This document shows positions 1 to 8,275 of a stretch of DNA of 64,000 bases, piece after piece; positions within the stretch are counted from its first letter, which is position 1, and every line of letters begins with the position of its first letter. Below the pieces are notes generated by a model, which did no database searches, was not told the origin of the DNA, and was given only the letters and a program-made list of their open reading frames with translations. The translations under genes were made by a program, and so were the position numbers. Source of the DNA: Plantimonas leprariae (GTDB taxonomy: Bacteria > Pseudomonadota > Alphaproteobacteria > Rhizobiales > Rhizobiaceae). Where the stretch lies: contig NZ_VZDO01000012.1 in assembly GCF_008802405.1 (NCBI RefSeq), positions 62,001 through 126,000 on the forward strand. Reading direction: 5' to 3'.

Positions 1-714
1 GGCATTTACGGATTTGGTCGACGGATTTTTCAAATCCTGAACGACCTCATCGCAGGGGCGCTCTCATCGGTCTCGCACGCGCTTTTGTCGTCGTTGCAGG
101 CCGAGCGGGAGAAGTTACAGCGAGTCTTCCTTGTTGCAACCTTCATGTCTGCGGCGGTAGCGTTTCCAGTATTTAGCGGGCTTGCCGCAGTGGCCGAAGA
201 CGGCGTTCCGATTGTCTTCGGCCCACAGTGGGTACCGGCGATACCGAGCGTCCAGTTATTCTGTATCCTTGGACTGATTAGCAGCGTCGGCTTCATTCAA
301 ATCGGAATGATCAAGGCGCGTGGCGCTGCGGACTGGTGGTTCTGGTACCAGACAGTGAAAAAAGCAGTACTCACCGTTTCCGTCTTCGTATCATTCTCCT
401 TCGGCGTAACCGCTGTAGTTGCAGCGGCCGTTATCGGTGCACTTCTGCTCTTTCCGGCACCGATCTGGAAAAGTGCTCAGTTGATCGAAATTCGGCTTTC
501 GACATACGTTTGGCAATTCGTCCCTCCGACGATCGCTTCCACGATGATGGCTGCCACCGTCTGGTTATTCCGCGATCTGGGACCGGAGATGGATCGAACG
601 ATACGTTTGATCGCGTCGATCTGCATCGGCGGATGCATCTATTGCGTCACGCTCGCTGTCATGTCGCATGGACGACTGCGGGAAATCCTGACGCTCGTTC
701 GAAGAGGTCGATAA
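1..714 (+). CDS. Polysaccharide/O-antigen flippase (Wzx/MOP-like), 5'-truncated by window edge
   Basis: The frame is open from the first base, so only the C-terminal ~237 residues are visible. They contain repeated hydrophobic segments and the FGPQWVPAIP-type stretch seen in the C-terminal half of MOP-superfamily polysaccharide exporters (Wzx/RfbX), which flip undecaprenyl-linked oligosaccharides across the inner membrane. The protein ends in a short basic tail. Base composition is unusual for the window: the first 60 bases are about half G+C, whereas the genes from 1.2 kb onward are strongly GC-rich. Together with the tRNA fragment just downstream, this suggests horizontally acquired surface-polysaccharide DNA. 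Membrane exporter is a firm call; the exact subfamily is not. Confidence 0.75.
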   Translation, partial: GIYGFGRRIFQILNDLIAGALSSVSHALLSSLQAEREKLQRVFLVATFMSAAVAFPVFSGLAAVAEDGVPIVFGPQWVPAIPSVQLFCILGLISSVGFIQIGMIKARGAADWWFWYQTVKKAVLTVSVFVSFSFGVTAVVAAAVIGALLLFPAPIWKSAQLIEIRLSTYVWQFVPPTIASTMMAATVWLFRDLGPEMDRTIRLIASICIGGCIYCVTLAVMSHGRLREILTLVRRGR

Positions 715-1198
715 GCAAACCAGCACGTTGAACCGGTCGAGATACCATATTTCGAACCAGGCATCGGCGGTGCTCGACATCGTGCCGTATGTAGTTCCCT
801 TAGGTCCGGTGAACCTCCGATCGCGTACGCAACAGGGACATGATGCCGGAAATGCCCTGCTGCGAAGCGCTCTCTTCCTGAAACAGTAGAGCATTCCACC
901 TCAACCCGAACGTTGACATCGTGAGGGTCACAGGTTCAATCCCTGTCACGCCCACCATCCGATCAGCCGCCGGGCGGCTCCGCCTCGCTTGAGGCGATGG
1001 CTGGACCCAGGTCGCGGCGAAGAGGTTTCGCCTCCGGCTTCGATCCTTTTGCAATCCGGTTTCCACGGAAAACACGTCGCTCGATGGCTTGCGCTTTCGG
1101 CGTTCCCGCGAAACGGTTTCAAGCCGGTGATGAGGATACCGGCTTGGTCTGCCGGGATATCGAAGCTTTTCGATGCGGCGGAAACGGCGGAGGCGGAC
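715..1198. other. Gene-poor junction between low-GC island DNA and GC-rich backbone
   Basis: No convincing gene is seen in this 484-bp stretch. It contains the 3' part of a tRNA-Val at 911-957 and, directly after it, a small GC-rich dyad at 965-979 (AGCCGCC/GGCGGCT) without a T-tract. Composition shifts from moderate to high G+C across the tRNA fragment. Reading frames on the minus strand through the tRNA fragment are long but have the typical spurious look of translated tRNA. Confidence 0.6.
911..957 (+). tRNA. tRNA-Val(GAC) 3' fragment, probable island attachment site
   Basis: The anticodon loop TTGACAT (913-919, anticodon GAC at 915-917) is followed by a perfect T-arm (ACAGG 930-934, TTCAATC loop 935-941, CCTGT 942-946), a 3' acceptor strand CACGCCC (947-953), discriminator A (954) and encoded CCA (955-957). 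The matching 5' acceptor strand GGGCGTG and the D-arm are absent upstream, and the anticodon stem pairs only next to the loop. This is therefore a partial copy, not a functional tRNA. A tRNA 3' end beside low-GC DNA is the usual scar of tyrosine-recombinase integration. The intact tRNA would be expected at the other end of the island, outside the window. Confidence 0.75.
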
Positions 1199-2470
1199 AT
1201 GACGGCCAACGATGCGGCAGATGCCCGTTCTTTCCTTGCCGGGCTGTTCCGGGCGGCCGTCGCGGCTGCCGATCCGCTGCGGGGCATCGCGGCGCACCTG
1301 CCGGCGAAGCCGAAGGGCCGCACGGTCGTGGTCGGCGCCGGCAAGGGCGCGGCGCAGATGGCGCGGGCGCTGGAAGGCGTCTGGGGCGAACCGCTCGAGG
1401 GTCTCGTCGTCACGCGCTACGGTTACTCGTGCGACACGAAGGCGATCCGGATCGTCGAGGCTTCGCATCCCGTGCCGGACGCAGCGGGCCTCGCCGCCGC
1501 GGGTCGGTTGATGGAACTGGTGAAAGACCTCGGCGAGGACGATCTGGTGATCGCCCTCGTCTGCGGCGGCGGTTCGGCGCTTCTGCCGGCACCGCCGCCC
1601 GGCCTGACGCTCGCCGACGAGATCGCCGTCAACGAGGCGCTGCTGGCGTCCGGCGCGCCGATCGCGGCGATGAATCGGGTGCGCAAGCACGTTTCCGCCA
1701 TCAAGGGCGGCCGGCTCGCCGCGGCGACGAAAGCACGGATGGTGAGCCTGATCGTCTCCGACATTCCCGGCGACGATCCGGCGCAGGTCGCCTCCGGCCC
1801 GACCGTGCCGGACGCCTCGACACGCCACGAGGCGATCGAGATCGTCCGCCGATACGGGCTGAAGCTGCCAGAGGCGGTGCATGAGCATCTCGCCTCCGCG
1901 GCGGCCGACGCGCCGCGCCCGGCCGATCCGATCTTCACCCGGCACGAGCGGCACGTCGTCGCCTCGGCCGGCGTCTCGCTGGAAGCGGCGGCGAACACGG
2001 CTCGCGCGGCGGGCGTCGAAGCCGCGATCCTGTCCGACGCGATCGAGGGCGAGGCGCGCGACGTCGCGCTGGTGCATGCTGCCATCGCCCGCGAGGTGCT
2101 CGGCCGCGACCGCCCGTTCGCCAAGCCGGTGGTGCTCCTGTCCGGCGGCGAGACGACGGTGACGCTGCGGGCTCGCGGCGGCAAGGGTGGCCGCAACGGC
2201 GAGTTCGCCCTCGCCGCGGCGCTCGCGCTCGACGGGCTTGACATCCACCTCCTCGCCGCCGACACGGACGGCATCGACGGCTCGGAGACGAATGCCGGCG
2301 CCTTCGCGGACGGCGGCACGGTCCGGCGACTGCTGGCGGCGGGACACGATCCCCGGCGCATGCTCGACCGCAACGACAGCCATTCCGCCTTCGCCGCCAT
2401 CGGCGACCTGTTCACCACGGGACCGACCGGCACCAACGTCAACGACTTCCGGGCGATCCTCGTTCGCTAG
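1199..2470 (+). CDS. ttuD: Glycerate 2-kinase (TtuD/MOFRL family)
   Basis: The product is 423 aa, the normal size for the family once annotated as hydroxypyruvate reductase TtuD and now known as ATP-dependent glycerate 2-kinase. It phosphorylates D-glycerate to 2-phosphoglycerate. Visible are the N-terminal glycerate-kinase segment with VVVGAGKGAAQMA, the VCGGGSALLPAP loop, and the C-terminal MOFRL part with LSGGETTVTLR, GGRNGEFALAAAL and DTDGIDG. The ATG at 1199 was chosen because GGAGG at 1189-1193 sits at good spacing; in-frame sequence upstream is not protein-like and runs into the tRNA-flanking DNA. It is followed at 120 bp by the MFS gene. No glyoxylate or tartrate gene is adjacent, so its pathway is unspecified. 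Confidence 0.9.
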   Translation: MTANDAADARSFLAGLFRAAVAAADPLRGIAAHLPAKPKGRTVVVGAGKGAAQMARALEGVWGEPLEGLVVTRYGYSCDTKAIRIVEASHPVPDAAGLAAAGRLMELVKDLGEDDLVIALVCGGGSALLPAPPPGLTLADEIAVNEALLASGAPIAAMNRVRKHVSAIKGGRLAAATKARMVSLIVSDIPGDDPAQVASGPTVPDASTRHEAIEIVRRYGLKLPEAVHEHLASAAADAPRPADPIFTRHERHVVASAGVSLEAAANTARAAGVEAAILSDAIEGEARDVALVHAAIAREVLGRDRPFAKPVVLLSGGETTVTLRARGGKGGRNGEFALAAALALDGLDIHLLAADTDGIDGSETNAGAFADGGTVRRLLAAGHDPRRMLDRNDSHSAFAAIGDLFTTGPTGTNVNDFRAILVR

Positions 2471-2589
2471 CGTCGGGATCGAGGCGCTTCTTTCCGGAAA
2501 TCCGAACCGCGCGATCGAGGCTCGCATCGCCATGGGCGAGGCGGCGCGAAACGATCACGCGGCGAGACGACCACGAGAGGAGATCGTGC

Positions 2590-3795
2590 ATGCAGGCGTC
2601 GCTTGCCCGCTGGGCCCTGGTGCTCGGGCTGCTTTCGGCGGTCGGCCCCTTCTCGATCGACATGTACCTGCCGGCCATGCCGGAGATCGCCTCGGCGCTC
2701 CGGTCGTCCGAGACCGAGGTGCAGTTGACCGTTACCTTCTACCTGCTCGCCTTCGGCATCAGCCAGTTCGTCTGGGGGCCGATGGCGGACGCCTATGGCA
2801 GGAAGCCGCCGCTGATCATCGGCATCTGCCTGTTCGTCGTCGGCAGCGTCGGCTGTGCGCTGGCGCCGTCGCTCGGATGGCTGCTGGCCGGGCGCTTCGT
2901 GCAGGGCGTCGGCGCGGCGGCGGTGGGCGTCGTGCCCCGCGCGGTGACGCGGGACCGCTTCACCGGCCTCGACGCGACGCGCCTCCTCGCGATGGTCATG
3001 CTGGTGATCGCGGTATCGCCGATGCTGGCGCCGCTCGCGGGATCGATCTTCCTGTCCTTCGGCGGCTGGCGGCTGATCTTCGCGGCGCTGGTCGGCGTCG
3101 GCGTGATGAGCCTGCTCGTCACCGTCTTCGCCCTGCCCGAGACGCTGGAGCGCAAGGACCGCCAGCCGATCAACCTCCGCTCGATGGCGGCAGGGTGCCG
3201 GATGCTGATGTCCGATCCCGTCTTCGTCAGCCTCAGCTTCGTCAGCGCCTTCGGCTTCGGCAGCTTCTTCGTGTTCATCGCCACCGCGTCCTTCGTCTAT
3301 ACGAGCTATTTCCACCTTTCGACGACGCAGTTCTCGCTGGCCTTCGCGGTCAACGCGCTCGGCTTCTTCGCGGCGAGCCAGCTCGCGGCGCAGGTGATGC
3401 AGCGTCTCGGCGTCATGCGCGCCGTGCGGCTGCCGCTGTTCGGCTTCGCGGGAACGACGCTCGTGCTTCTCGGCGTGACCTTTGCGGGCGCGGGAACGCT
3501 GCCGGTGATCATGGCGCTGCTGTTCGTCGCCAATGCTTTCCTCGGCCTGGTGATGCCGGTCGCCTTCGTCATGGCGTTGGAGGAGCACGGCGAGATCGCC
3601 GGCCTCGCCTCGTCGCTGAGCGGCACGCTGCAGATGGTGACGGGCAGCCTCGTGGTGACGTTCCTCGGGCCGTTCTTCGACGGCACGCCCCTGCCGATGG
3701 TGGCGGGCATCGCGGCCTGCGGCGTGCTTGCCACGGTGATCGGCGTCCTCGGCTTCAGCCGCGTGCCGACGGCCGCCGCGCCCGCGGAAGGCTGA
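2590..3795 (+). CDS. Bcr/CflA family MFS drug-efflux transporter
   Basis: The product is 401 aa with twelve predicted membrane segments. The N-terminus SAVGPFSIDMYLPAMP is diagnostic of the Bcr/CflA group (DHA1 family), followed by the MFS motif-A loop GPMADAYGRKP and motif-C-like LAPLAGS. These proton antiporters export compounds such as bicyclomycin, chloramphenicol or sulfonamides; the actual substrate cannot be read from sequence. The start is supported by a GAGGAG ribosome-binding site just upstream of ATG 2590. The gene is convergent with the following ugpB-like gene, with only 36 bp between the stops. Confidence 0.9.
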   Translation: MQASLARWALVLGLLSAVGPFSIDMYLPAMPEIASALRSSETEVQLTVTFYLLAFGISQFVWGPMADAYGRKPPLIIGICLFVVGSVGCALAPSLGWLLAGRFVQGVGAAAVGVVPRAVTRDRFTGLDATRLLAMVMLVIAVSPMLAPLAGSIFLSFGGWRLIFAALVGVGVMSLLVTVFALPETLERKDRQPINLRSMAAGCRMLMSDPVFVSLSFVSAFGFGSFFVFIATASFVYTSYFHLSTTQFSLAFAVNALGFFAASQLAAQVMQRLGVMRAVRLPLFGFAGTTLVLLGVTFAGAGTLPVIMALLFVANAFLGLVMPVAFVMALEEHGEIAGLASSLSGTLQMVTGSLVVTFLGPFFDGTPLPMVAGIAACGVLATVIGVLGFSRVPTAAAPAEG

Positions 3796-3831
3796 ACCCG
3801 GCAGCCGCCGCCGTGCTCCGGCGCCGTCCGT

Positions 3832-5145
3832 CTACTGCGCCACCGCCTCGGCGATCGCGGCGTCGGCGCGTACCTTGGCTTTCGCGAGCGCGGTCTTCGC
3901 GTCCTGTGCGCCGGCCAGCATCGCCTCGAACTCCTCGTTCTCGATGTCGCGCACCTGCGGCAGGTCGGGCAGGCGCACGCCCTTAGAATTCCCGGTCGGA
4001 GCCTTGCCCAGCATCTGCGTGATCGCCGTCTCGCGCCCCGGGTTCCTTTCGTAGAAGCCGCTCCGCTTCGTGTCCTCGTAGGCCGCGAGCGTCACCGGCA
4101 GGTAGCCGGATTTCTGGTGGAGGCGCGCCTGCACCGCGGTGCCCGACAGGAAATGGAAGAACTCGGCGATGCCTTTGTACTCCGTCTCCGTCTTGCCGCC
4201 GAAGACCCAGAGGCTGGCGCCGCCGGGAATCGTGTTCTGCGGCGCGCCGCTCGCCTTCGAATCGTAGGGAAGCTGGCCGATGCCGAAGTTCATGCCGGAC
4301 TTCACCACATCGCCGAGCCCGCCGGAGGACTCGGTCAGGATCGCGCATTCGCCGGAGAGGAAAAGCTGTCGCGCCTCCGCCGTGCGCCCGCCGTAGCGGA
4401 AAACACCTTCCTTAGCGAGATCGGCGATCGCCTGGAAATGATCGACATAGATCGGGGCGTCGATCGCGAGCCGTACGTCGGCCCCCGCGAGGCCGTTCTC
4501 GTTCGAACCGTAAGGCACGTTGTTCCAGGCCGCGAAGTTCTCCAGATGGATCCAGGGCAGCCAGGTCGAGGTATAGCCGCAGGGCGCGGCCCCGTTCGCC
4601 TTGATCCGGCGGGCATCCGCCCAGACCTCGTCCCAGGTCTTCGGAGGCGCGTTCTCGTCGAGCCCCGCCTTCCTGAAGGCGTCCCGGTCGTAGTAGAGGA
4701 TCGGCGAGGACGCGTTGTAGGGGAAGGACAGCATCGTGCCGTCCGGCTTCGAATAATAGTCCACGATGCCGGGCAGGTACTGCGACTTGTCGAACGTGTA
4801 GCCGCCCTCCTCCAGCACCTCCGCCACCGGCTTGATCGCGCCCTCGGCGCCCATCATGACGCCGGTGCCGACATCGAAGACCTGAATGATCGCCGGGGTC
4901 CGCTTCGCCCGGAAGGCGTCGATGCCGGCGTTCAGCGTTTCCGGATAGGTGCCCTTGAAGACGGGCACGACCTTGTAGTCGCGTTGGGTCTCGTTGAACT
5001 CCCTGGCGAGTTGCTCGACGACGTCGTTGTTCGCGCCGGTCATGGCGTGCCACCACTCGAGCTCGGTGACGGCATGGGCGGGTGGCGACCCGATGACGAT
5101 CATCGCGCCGACGACGACACCCTGAGCGATGGCGTTCGGTCTCAT
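3832..5145 (-). CDS. ugpB: sn-Glycerol-3-phosphate ABC transporter substrate-binding protein (orphan)
   Basis: The product is 437 aa, essentially the length of E. coli UgpB (438). It has a Sec signal peptide with cleavage predicted near PPAHA (residue 25), then the mature start TELEWWHAM and the conserved DVGTG, FPYNASSPILYYDRDAF and PGGASLWVF blocks of UgpB. The family binds sn-glycerol-3-phosphate or glycerophosphodiesters in the periplasm. ATG 5145 was chosen because it is preceded by GGGAGGGG and begins the signal peptide; longer readings add non-secretory, Arg/Pro-rich residues. No ugpA, ugpE or ugpC lies next to it: the flanking genes are a convergent MFS gene and the GAF gene of the peptide-transport operon, so it must work with permeases encoded elsewhere. 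Confidence 0.9.
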   Translation of the reverse strand: MRPNAIAQGVVVGAMIVIGSPPAHAVTELEWWHAMTGANNDVVEQLAREFNETQRDYKVVPVFKGTYPETLNAGIDAFRAKRTPAIIQVFDVGTGVMMGAEGAIKPVAEVLEEGGYTFDKSQYLPGIVDYYSKPDGTMLSFPYNASSPILYYDRDAFRKAGLDENAPPKTWDEVWADARRIKANGAAPCGYTSTWLPWIHLENFAAWNNVPYGSNENGLAGADVRLAIDAPIYVDHFQAIADLAKEGVFRYGGRTAEARQLFLSGECAILTESSGGLGDVVKSGMNFGIGQLPYDSKASGAPQNTIPGGASLWVFGGKTETEYKGIAEFFHFLSGTAVQARLHQKSGYLPVTLAAYEDTKRSGFYERNPGRETAITQMLGKAPTGNSKGVRLPDLPQVRDIENEEFEAMLAGAQDAKTALAKAKVRADAAIAEAVAQ

Positions 5146-5269
5146 GCGTCCCCTCCCGAGATATCGGTGCGGAGTCCGCTGCCCTGTGCGATCCGCAACC
5201 GGCCGGCATAAGTTTCCCGGCGGTCTTCGCCGCCTTGCCGGCACAGGGAGGCATTCAAAATGCGGGACG

Positions 5270-5785
5270 TCAAGCGCCAGGGGAGCGGGCGCGACCGTCG
5301 GCCGCCAGAAAGGCGAGCTTGGCCGGCAGCGCCAAATGTCGCGAGCGCTCCACCCGCTCCGGCGTGTAGTGGTGCTCGACGTCGAGGCAGTTCACCGTCC
5401 CGATGATTTCGCCGCCGAGGAACGCCGGCAGGTTGAGCACCGAGCCGCAGCCGAGCGAGGCGATGGTTTCGTGATCCGGGAAGACCGTCGCGATCTCCGC
5501 GATCGTGTTGGCGACGAAGGGGCGATGCTGCTCGTGCACCACCTCGAAATACCGGTCGCGATGGATCGGCTTGGTGCCGGAAACCGGATAGGCTTCGGGA
5601 TCGGAGGTGTATTCGCGCCGGACGAGGCCTTCCGCCATGTGGACGCGCGTCACCGTGAAGAGCTTCGCGCCGACGAGCTGGCGGGCGAGGTCCTGCAGCG
5701 CCGTCCAGAGCGCATCCGGCGCGACGTCCTCGGCGATGCGCCGGTCGAACGCGGCGAGGGCTTCGATGATCTCGTGCTCGGTCAT
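5270..5785 (-). CDS. GAF-domain protein, translationally coupled to a peptide ABC transporter
   Basis: The product is 171 aa, almost all of it one GAF domain, with the typical GSVLNLPAFLGG-IIGTVNCLD core around residues 110-135. There is no signal peptide, membrane segment or output domain, so it is probably a cytoplasmic small-molecule sensor or free-standing ligand-binding protein. Its ATG overlaps the stop of the upstream transporter ATPase gene by 4 nt, so it is the last gene of the dpp-like operon. Such coupling implies a function tied to the imported compound, but nothing in the sequence shows what it binds. An enzyme of the fRMsr (free methionine sulfoxide reductase) type is possible in principle, but I do not see its cysteine pattern. 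Confidence 0.75.
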   Translation of the reverse strand: MTEHEIIEALAAFDRRIAEDVAPDALWTALQDLARQLVGAKLFTVTRVHMAEGLVRREYTSDPEAYPVSGTKPIHRDRYFEVVHEQHRPFVANTIAEIATVFPDHETIASLGCGSVLNLPAFLGGEIIGTVNCLDVEHHYTPERVERSRHLALPAKLAFLAADGRARSPGA

Positions 5786-6549
5786 GGGTCCGCTTCCAGT
5801 TCCTGCCGTTCCACCGTGCGCTCGCCGCTGCGCAGCAGCTCGCGCGAATAAGGCTCCCGCAGCGCGCCCTGCCGCAGCAGCGACACGTCGGCCGTTTCGA
5901 CGATACGGCCGTGCCGCATCACCGCCAGCCGGTCGCAGAGGAAGGAGACGACCGGCAGGTTGTGCGTGACGAGGAGGTAGGTGAGGCCGCGCTCGCGCCG
6001 CAGCCGCTTGAGGAGATTGAGGACGCCCGCCTGCACCGAGACGTCGAGCGCCGAGGTCGGCTCGTCGAGCAGCAGGAGCTTCGGCTCCGGGATCAGCGCC
6101 CGGGCGATGGCGACGCGCTGGCGCTGGCCGCCGGACAGTTGGTGCGGAAAGCGGAACCGGAAGCCAGGCTCCAGCCCGACCGCTTCCAGCGTCCGCGCGA
6201 TCCGGCCGTCGCGGTCGCCGAGCCGGTGGATGGCGAGCACCTCACCGAGGGCTGCGTCGACGGTCTTTCTCGGGTGCAGCGAACCGTAGGGGTCCTGGAA
6301 CACCATCTGGCAGACCCTCGCGAAACCGGGGTCGATGCCGTGCCCGCGCGGGGTTCCGAAGGCCTCGATCGCGCCGGTCCAGTGCGGCGCGAGGCCGGCG
6401 ACGGCCTTCAGGATCGTCGACTTGCCGGAACCGCTCTCTCCGACGAGCGCGAAGCTTTCGCCCTCCGCCACCTTGATGTCGACGCCGTGGGTCACCGGCG
6501 TCGCGCCGTAGGAGACGGACAGGTTCTTCAGACGCAAGGCCGGCGTCAC
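5782..6549 (-). CDS. Dipeptide/oligopeptide ABC transporter ATPase (DppF/OppF-like)
   Basis: The product is a 255-aa nucleotide-binding subunit. Walker A GESGSGKST is at about residues 37-45, followed by the Q-loop region MVFQDPYGSLHPR, signature LSGGQRQR, Walker B LLLLDEPTSALD and switch histidine VTHN. The start is GTG 6549, inside a GTGA overlap with the stop of the preceding ATPase; longer readings would duplicate the end of that gene in another frame. At 255 aa it is shorter than classical DppF (~330 aa) and has only a trace of the C-terminal oligopeptide-transporter tail. It should pair with the 6546-7373 ATPase to power the two permeases. Confidence 0.9.
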   Translation of the reverse strand: MTPALRLKNLSVSYGATPVTHGVDIKVAEGESFALVGESGSGKSTILKAVAGLAPHWTGAIEAFGTPRGHGIDPGFARVCQMVFQDPYGSLHPRKTVDAALGEVLAIHRLGDRDGRIARTLEAVGLEPGFRFRFPHQLSGGQRQRVAIARALIPEPKLLLLDEPTSALDVSVQAGVLNLLKRLRRERGLTYLLVTHNLPVVSFLCDRLAVMRHGRIVETADVSLLRQGALREPYSRELLRSGERTVERQELEADP

Positions 6550-7373
6550 GAACGGCGCTCCAGCACCGGCAGCTCGTCGCGCGTCTCGTCGAGCCGGGGA
6601 ACGGCGGCGAGCAGCGCGCGGGTATAGGGATGCTTCGCCTCGCCCAGCGCGTCGGCGCGGCATTCCTCCACCGCCTCGCCGCCCCGCATCACGAGGATGC
6701 GGTCGCAATAGCTCGCGACGAGGTCGAGGTCGTGGCTGATCAGGATCAGGCCCATACCCCGCCGGCGTACCAGATCGTCGATCAGGCCGAGCACCTGGCG
6801 CTGCACCGAGACGTCGAGCGCCGAGGTCGGCTCGTCGGCGATGAGGAGGTCAGGCTCGGGGATCAGCATCATCGCGATCATCACGCGCTGCCCCATGCCG
6901 CCGGAAATCTCGTGCGGGTAGAGGCGCGCGACGCGGTCCGGGTCGTGGATGCGGACCGATTCCAGCATGGCGCGGACGCGGGATCCGACCTCGCGGCGCG
7001 ATAGCCGCCCCTGCCCGCGCAGCGCCTCGCCGATCTGCTCGCCGACCGTCATCACCGGGTTCAGCGAGAACTTCGGGTCCTGCATCACCATCGAGATGCG
7101 CGCGCCGCGGAGACGGCGCATGCGCCGCTCGGGCAGCGCGAGGAGATCGATGCCGTCGAAGCGAAGCCGGTCGGCCGCCACCTCGCCCGGACGCGGCACC
7201 AGCCGCAGGAGCGCGCGACCGGTCATCGACTTGCCGGAGCCGCTCTCGCCGACGATGCCGAGCCGCTCGCGCCCGAGTGCGAAGGACAGGCCGCGCACGA
7301 CCTCGACGGGCAGGCCGTTCGCCCCTCGGAAGGCGATGCGCAGGTTCTCGACTTCCAGAAGCGGCGCGCTCAA
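6546..7373 (-). CDS. Dipeptide/oligopeptide ABC transporter ATPase (DppD/OppD-like)
   Basis: The product is 275 aa with Walker A GESGSGKSM at residues 42-50, MVMQDPKFSLNPVMTVGEQ, the DppD-type signature ISGGMGQR, Walker B LLIADEPTSALD and HDLDLV. The C-terminal KHPYTRALLAAVP is the oligopeptide-transporter tail motif. The start is a TTG at 7373 that overlaps the upstream permease stop as TTGA; no ATG or GTG lies at the correct place and the protein begins exactly where homologous ATPases do. Rare starts within 4-nt overlaps (here and in the next gene) point to translational coupling in the operon. Confidence 0.9.
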   Translation of the reverse strand: MSAPLLEVENLRIAFRGANGLPVEVVRGLSFALGRERLGIVGESGSGKSMTGRALLRLVPRPGEVAADRLRFDGIDLLALPERRMRRLRGARISMVMQDPKFSLNPVMTVGEQIGEALRGQGRLSRREVGSRVRAMLESVRIHDPDRVARLYPHEISGGMGQRVMIAMMLIPEPDLLIADEPTSALDVSVQRQVLGLIDDLVRRRGMGLILISHDLDLVASYCDRILVMRGGEAVEECRADALGEAKHPYTRALLAAVPRLDETRDELPVLERRS

Positions 7374-8275
7374 GCCCCCGCCCCCGTCTTCGGGTCGAGC
7401 ACGTCGCGCAGGCCGTCGCCGAGGAAGCAGAAGCCGAGGCTGACGACGACGATCGCGAAGCCCGGCATGGTTGCGACCCACCACTGGTCGAGGATGAAGG
7501 CGCGCCCGCGCGAGATCATCGCGCCCCATTCCGGCAGCGGCGGCTGCGCACCGAGCCCGATGAAGCCGAGCCCGGCGGCGGTGAGGATGATGCCCGCCAT
7601 GTCGAGCGTGACGCGGACGATGGTGGAGGAGGCGCAGAGCGGCAGGACGTGGCCGGCGACGACCCTCAAACCCGAAGCGCCCTGCAGGCGGATCGCGTCG
7701 ATGAACTCGGCGTGGCGGATCACCTGCGTTTCCGCCCGTGCGATCCGCGCATAGGCCGGCCAGGACGTCACGGCGATGGCGATCACGGCGTTCTCGATGC
7801 CGGGGCCGAGCGCCGCGACCAGCGCCAGCGCCAGGATCAGCTTCGGCATCGACAGGAAGATGTCCGTGATCCCCATCAGGATGCGGTCCACCCAGCCGCC
7901 GGCATAGCCGGACACCGCACCGATCACGAGCCCGGCGGGGGCGGCCAGCACCGCGACGAGAAGGACGATGCCAAGCGTGATCCGCGCGCCGAAGACGGTG
8001 CGGGACCAGATGTCCCGGCCGAGTTCGTCGGTGCCCATCCAGTGCGCCGCGCCGGGTGCGGCGAGGCGGGCGGCGAGGTCCTGCGCAAGCGGATCGTGCG
8101 TCGCGATGATCGGCGCGAACGCCGCCGCGAGGATCAGCAGGAGCACGATGAGGCCCCCGAGCGCGGCGAGCGGATTACGAAGGAGCCCCTGCCCAATCCG
8201 GTAAAGGCGGATCGCTTTCGCCTGCCGCTGCGAAGCGGGGCTCTCGTCGTTTAACCAGGTGCGGAGCGTCGTCAT
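7370..8275 (-). CDS. Dipeptide/oligopeptide ABC transporter permease (DppC-like)
   Basis: The product is 301 aa. It has an N-terminal cytoplasmic segment, a first membrane span (ALGGLIVLLLILAAAFAPII), then the DppC landmarks HWMGTDELGRDIWSRTVFGAR and the EAA-like loop region ending GLGFIGLGAQPPLPEWG. It forms the inner-membrane channel with the DppB-like partner. Start ATG 8275 overlaps the stop of the upstream permease by 4 nt (ATGA). The frame is open much farther upstream, but that sequence is only the shadow of the preceding gene. Confidence 0.92.
   Translation of the reverse strand: MTTLRTWLNDESPASQRQAKAIRLYRIGQGLLRNPLAALGGLIVLLLILAAAFAPIIATHDPLAQDLAARLAAPGAAHWMGTDELGRDIWSRTVFGARITLGIVLLVAVLAAPAGLVIGAVSGYAGGWVDRILMGITDIFLSMPKLILALALVAALGPGIENAVIAIAVTSWPAYARIARAETQVIRHAEFIDAIRLQGASGLRVVAGHVLPLCASSTIVRVTLDMAGIILTAAGLGFIGLGAQPPLPEWGAMISRGRAFILDQWWVATMPGFAIVVVSLGFCFLGDGLRDVLDPKTGAGA

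Noticed and set aside
911-957. A functional tRNA-Val gene
   Set aside because: The 5' acceptor strand and D-arm are missing and the anticodon stem is disrupted.
965-979. Rho-independent terminator after the tRNA fragment
   Set aside because: The dyad has a very short loop and no following T-run.
800-2533. Very long minus-strand frame across the glycerate kinase gene and the tRNA fragment
   Set aside because: It opposes a clear kinase gene, is Arg/Asp-rich, and its VTGIEPVT segment is the standard spurious translation of a tRNA 3' end.
2187-3986. 599-aa plus-strand frame over the MFS gene
   Set aside because: Low-complexity Ser/Arg/Ala sequence in a wrong frame of a well-supported Bcr/CflA gene.
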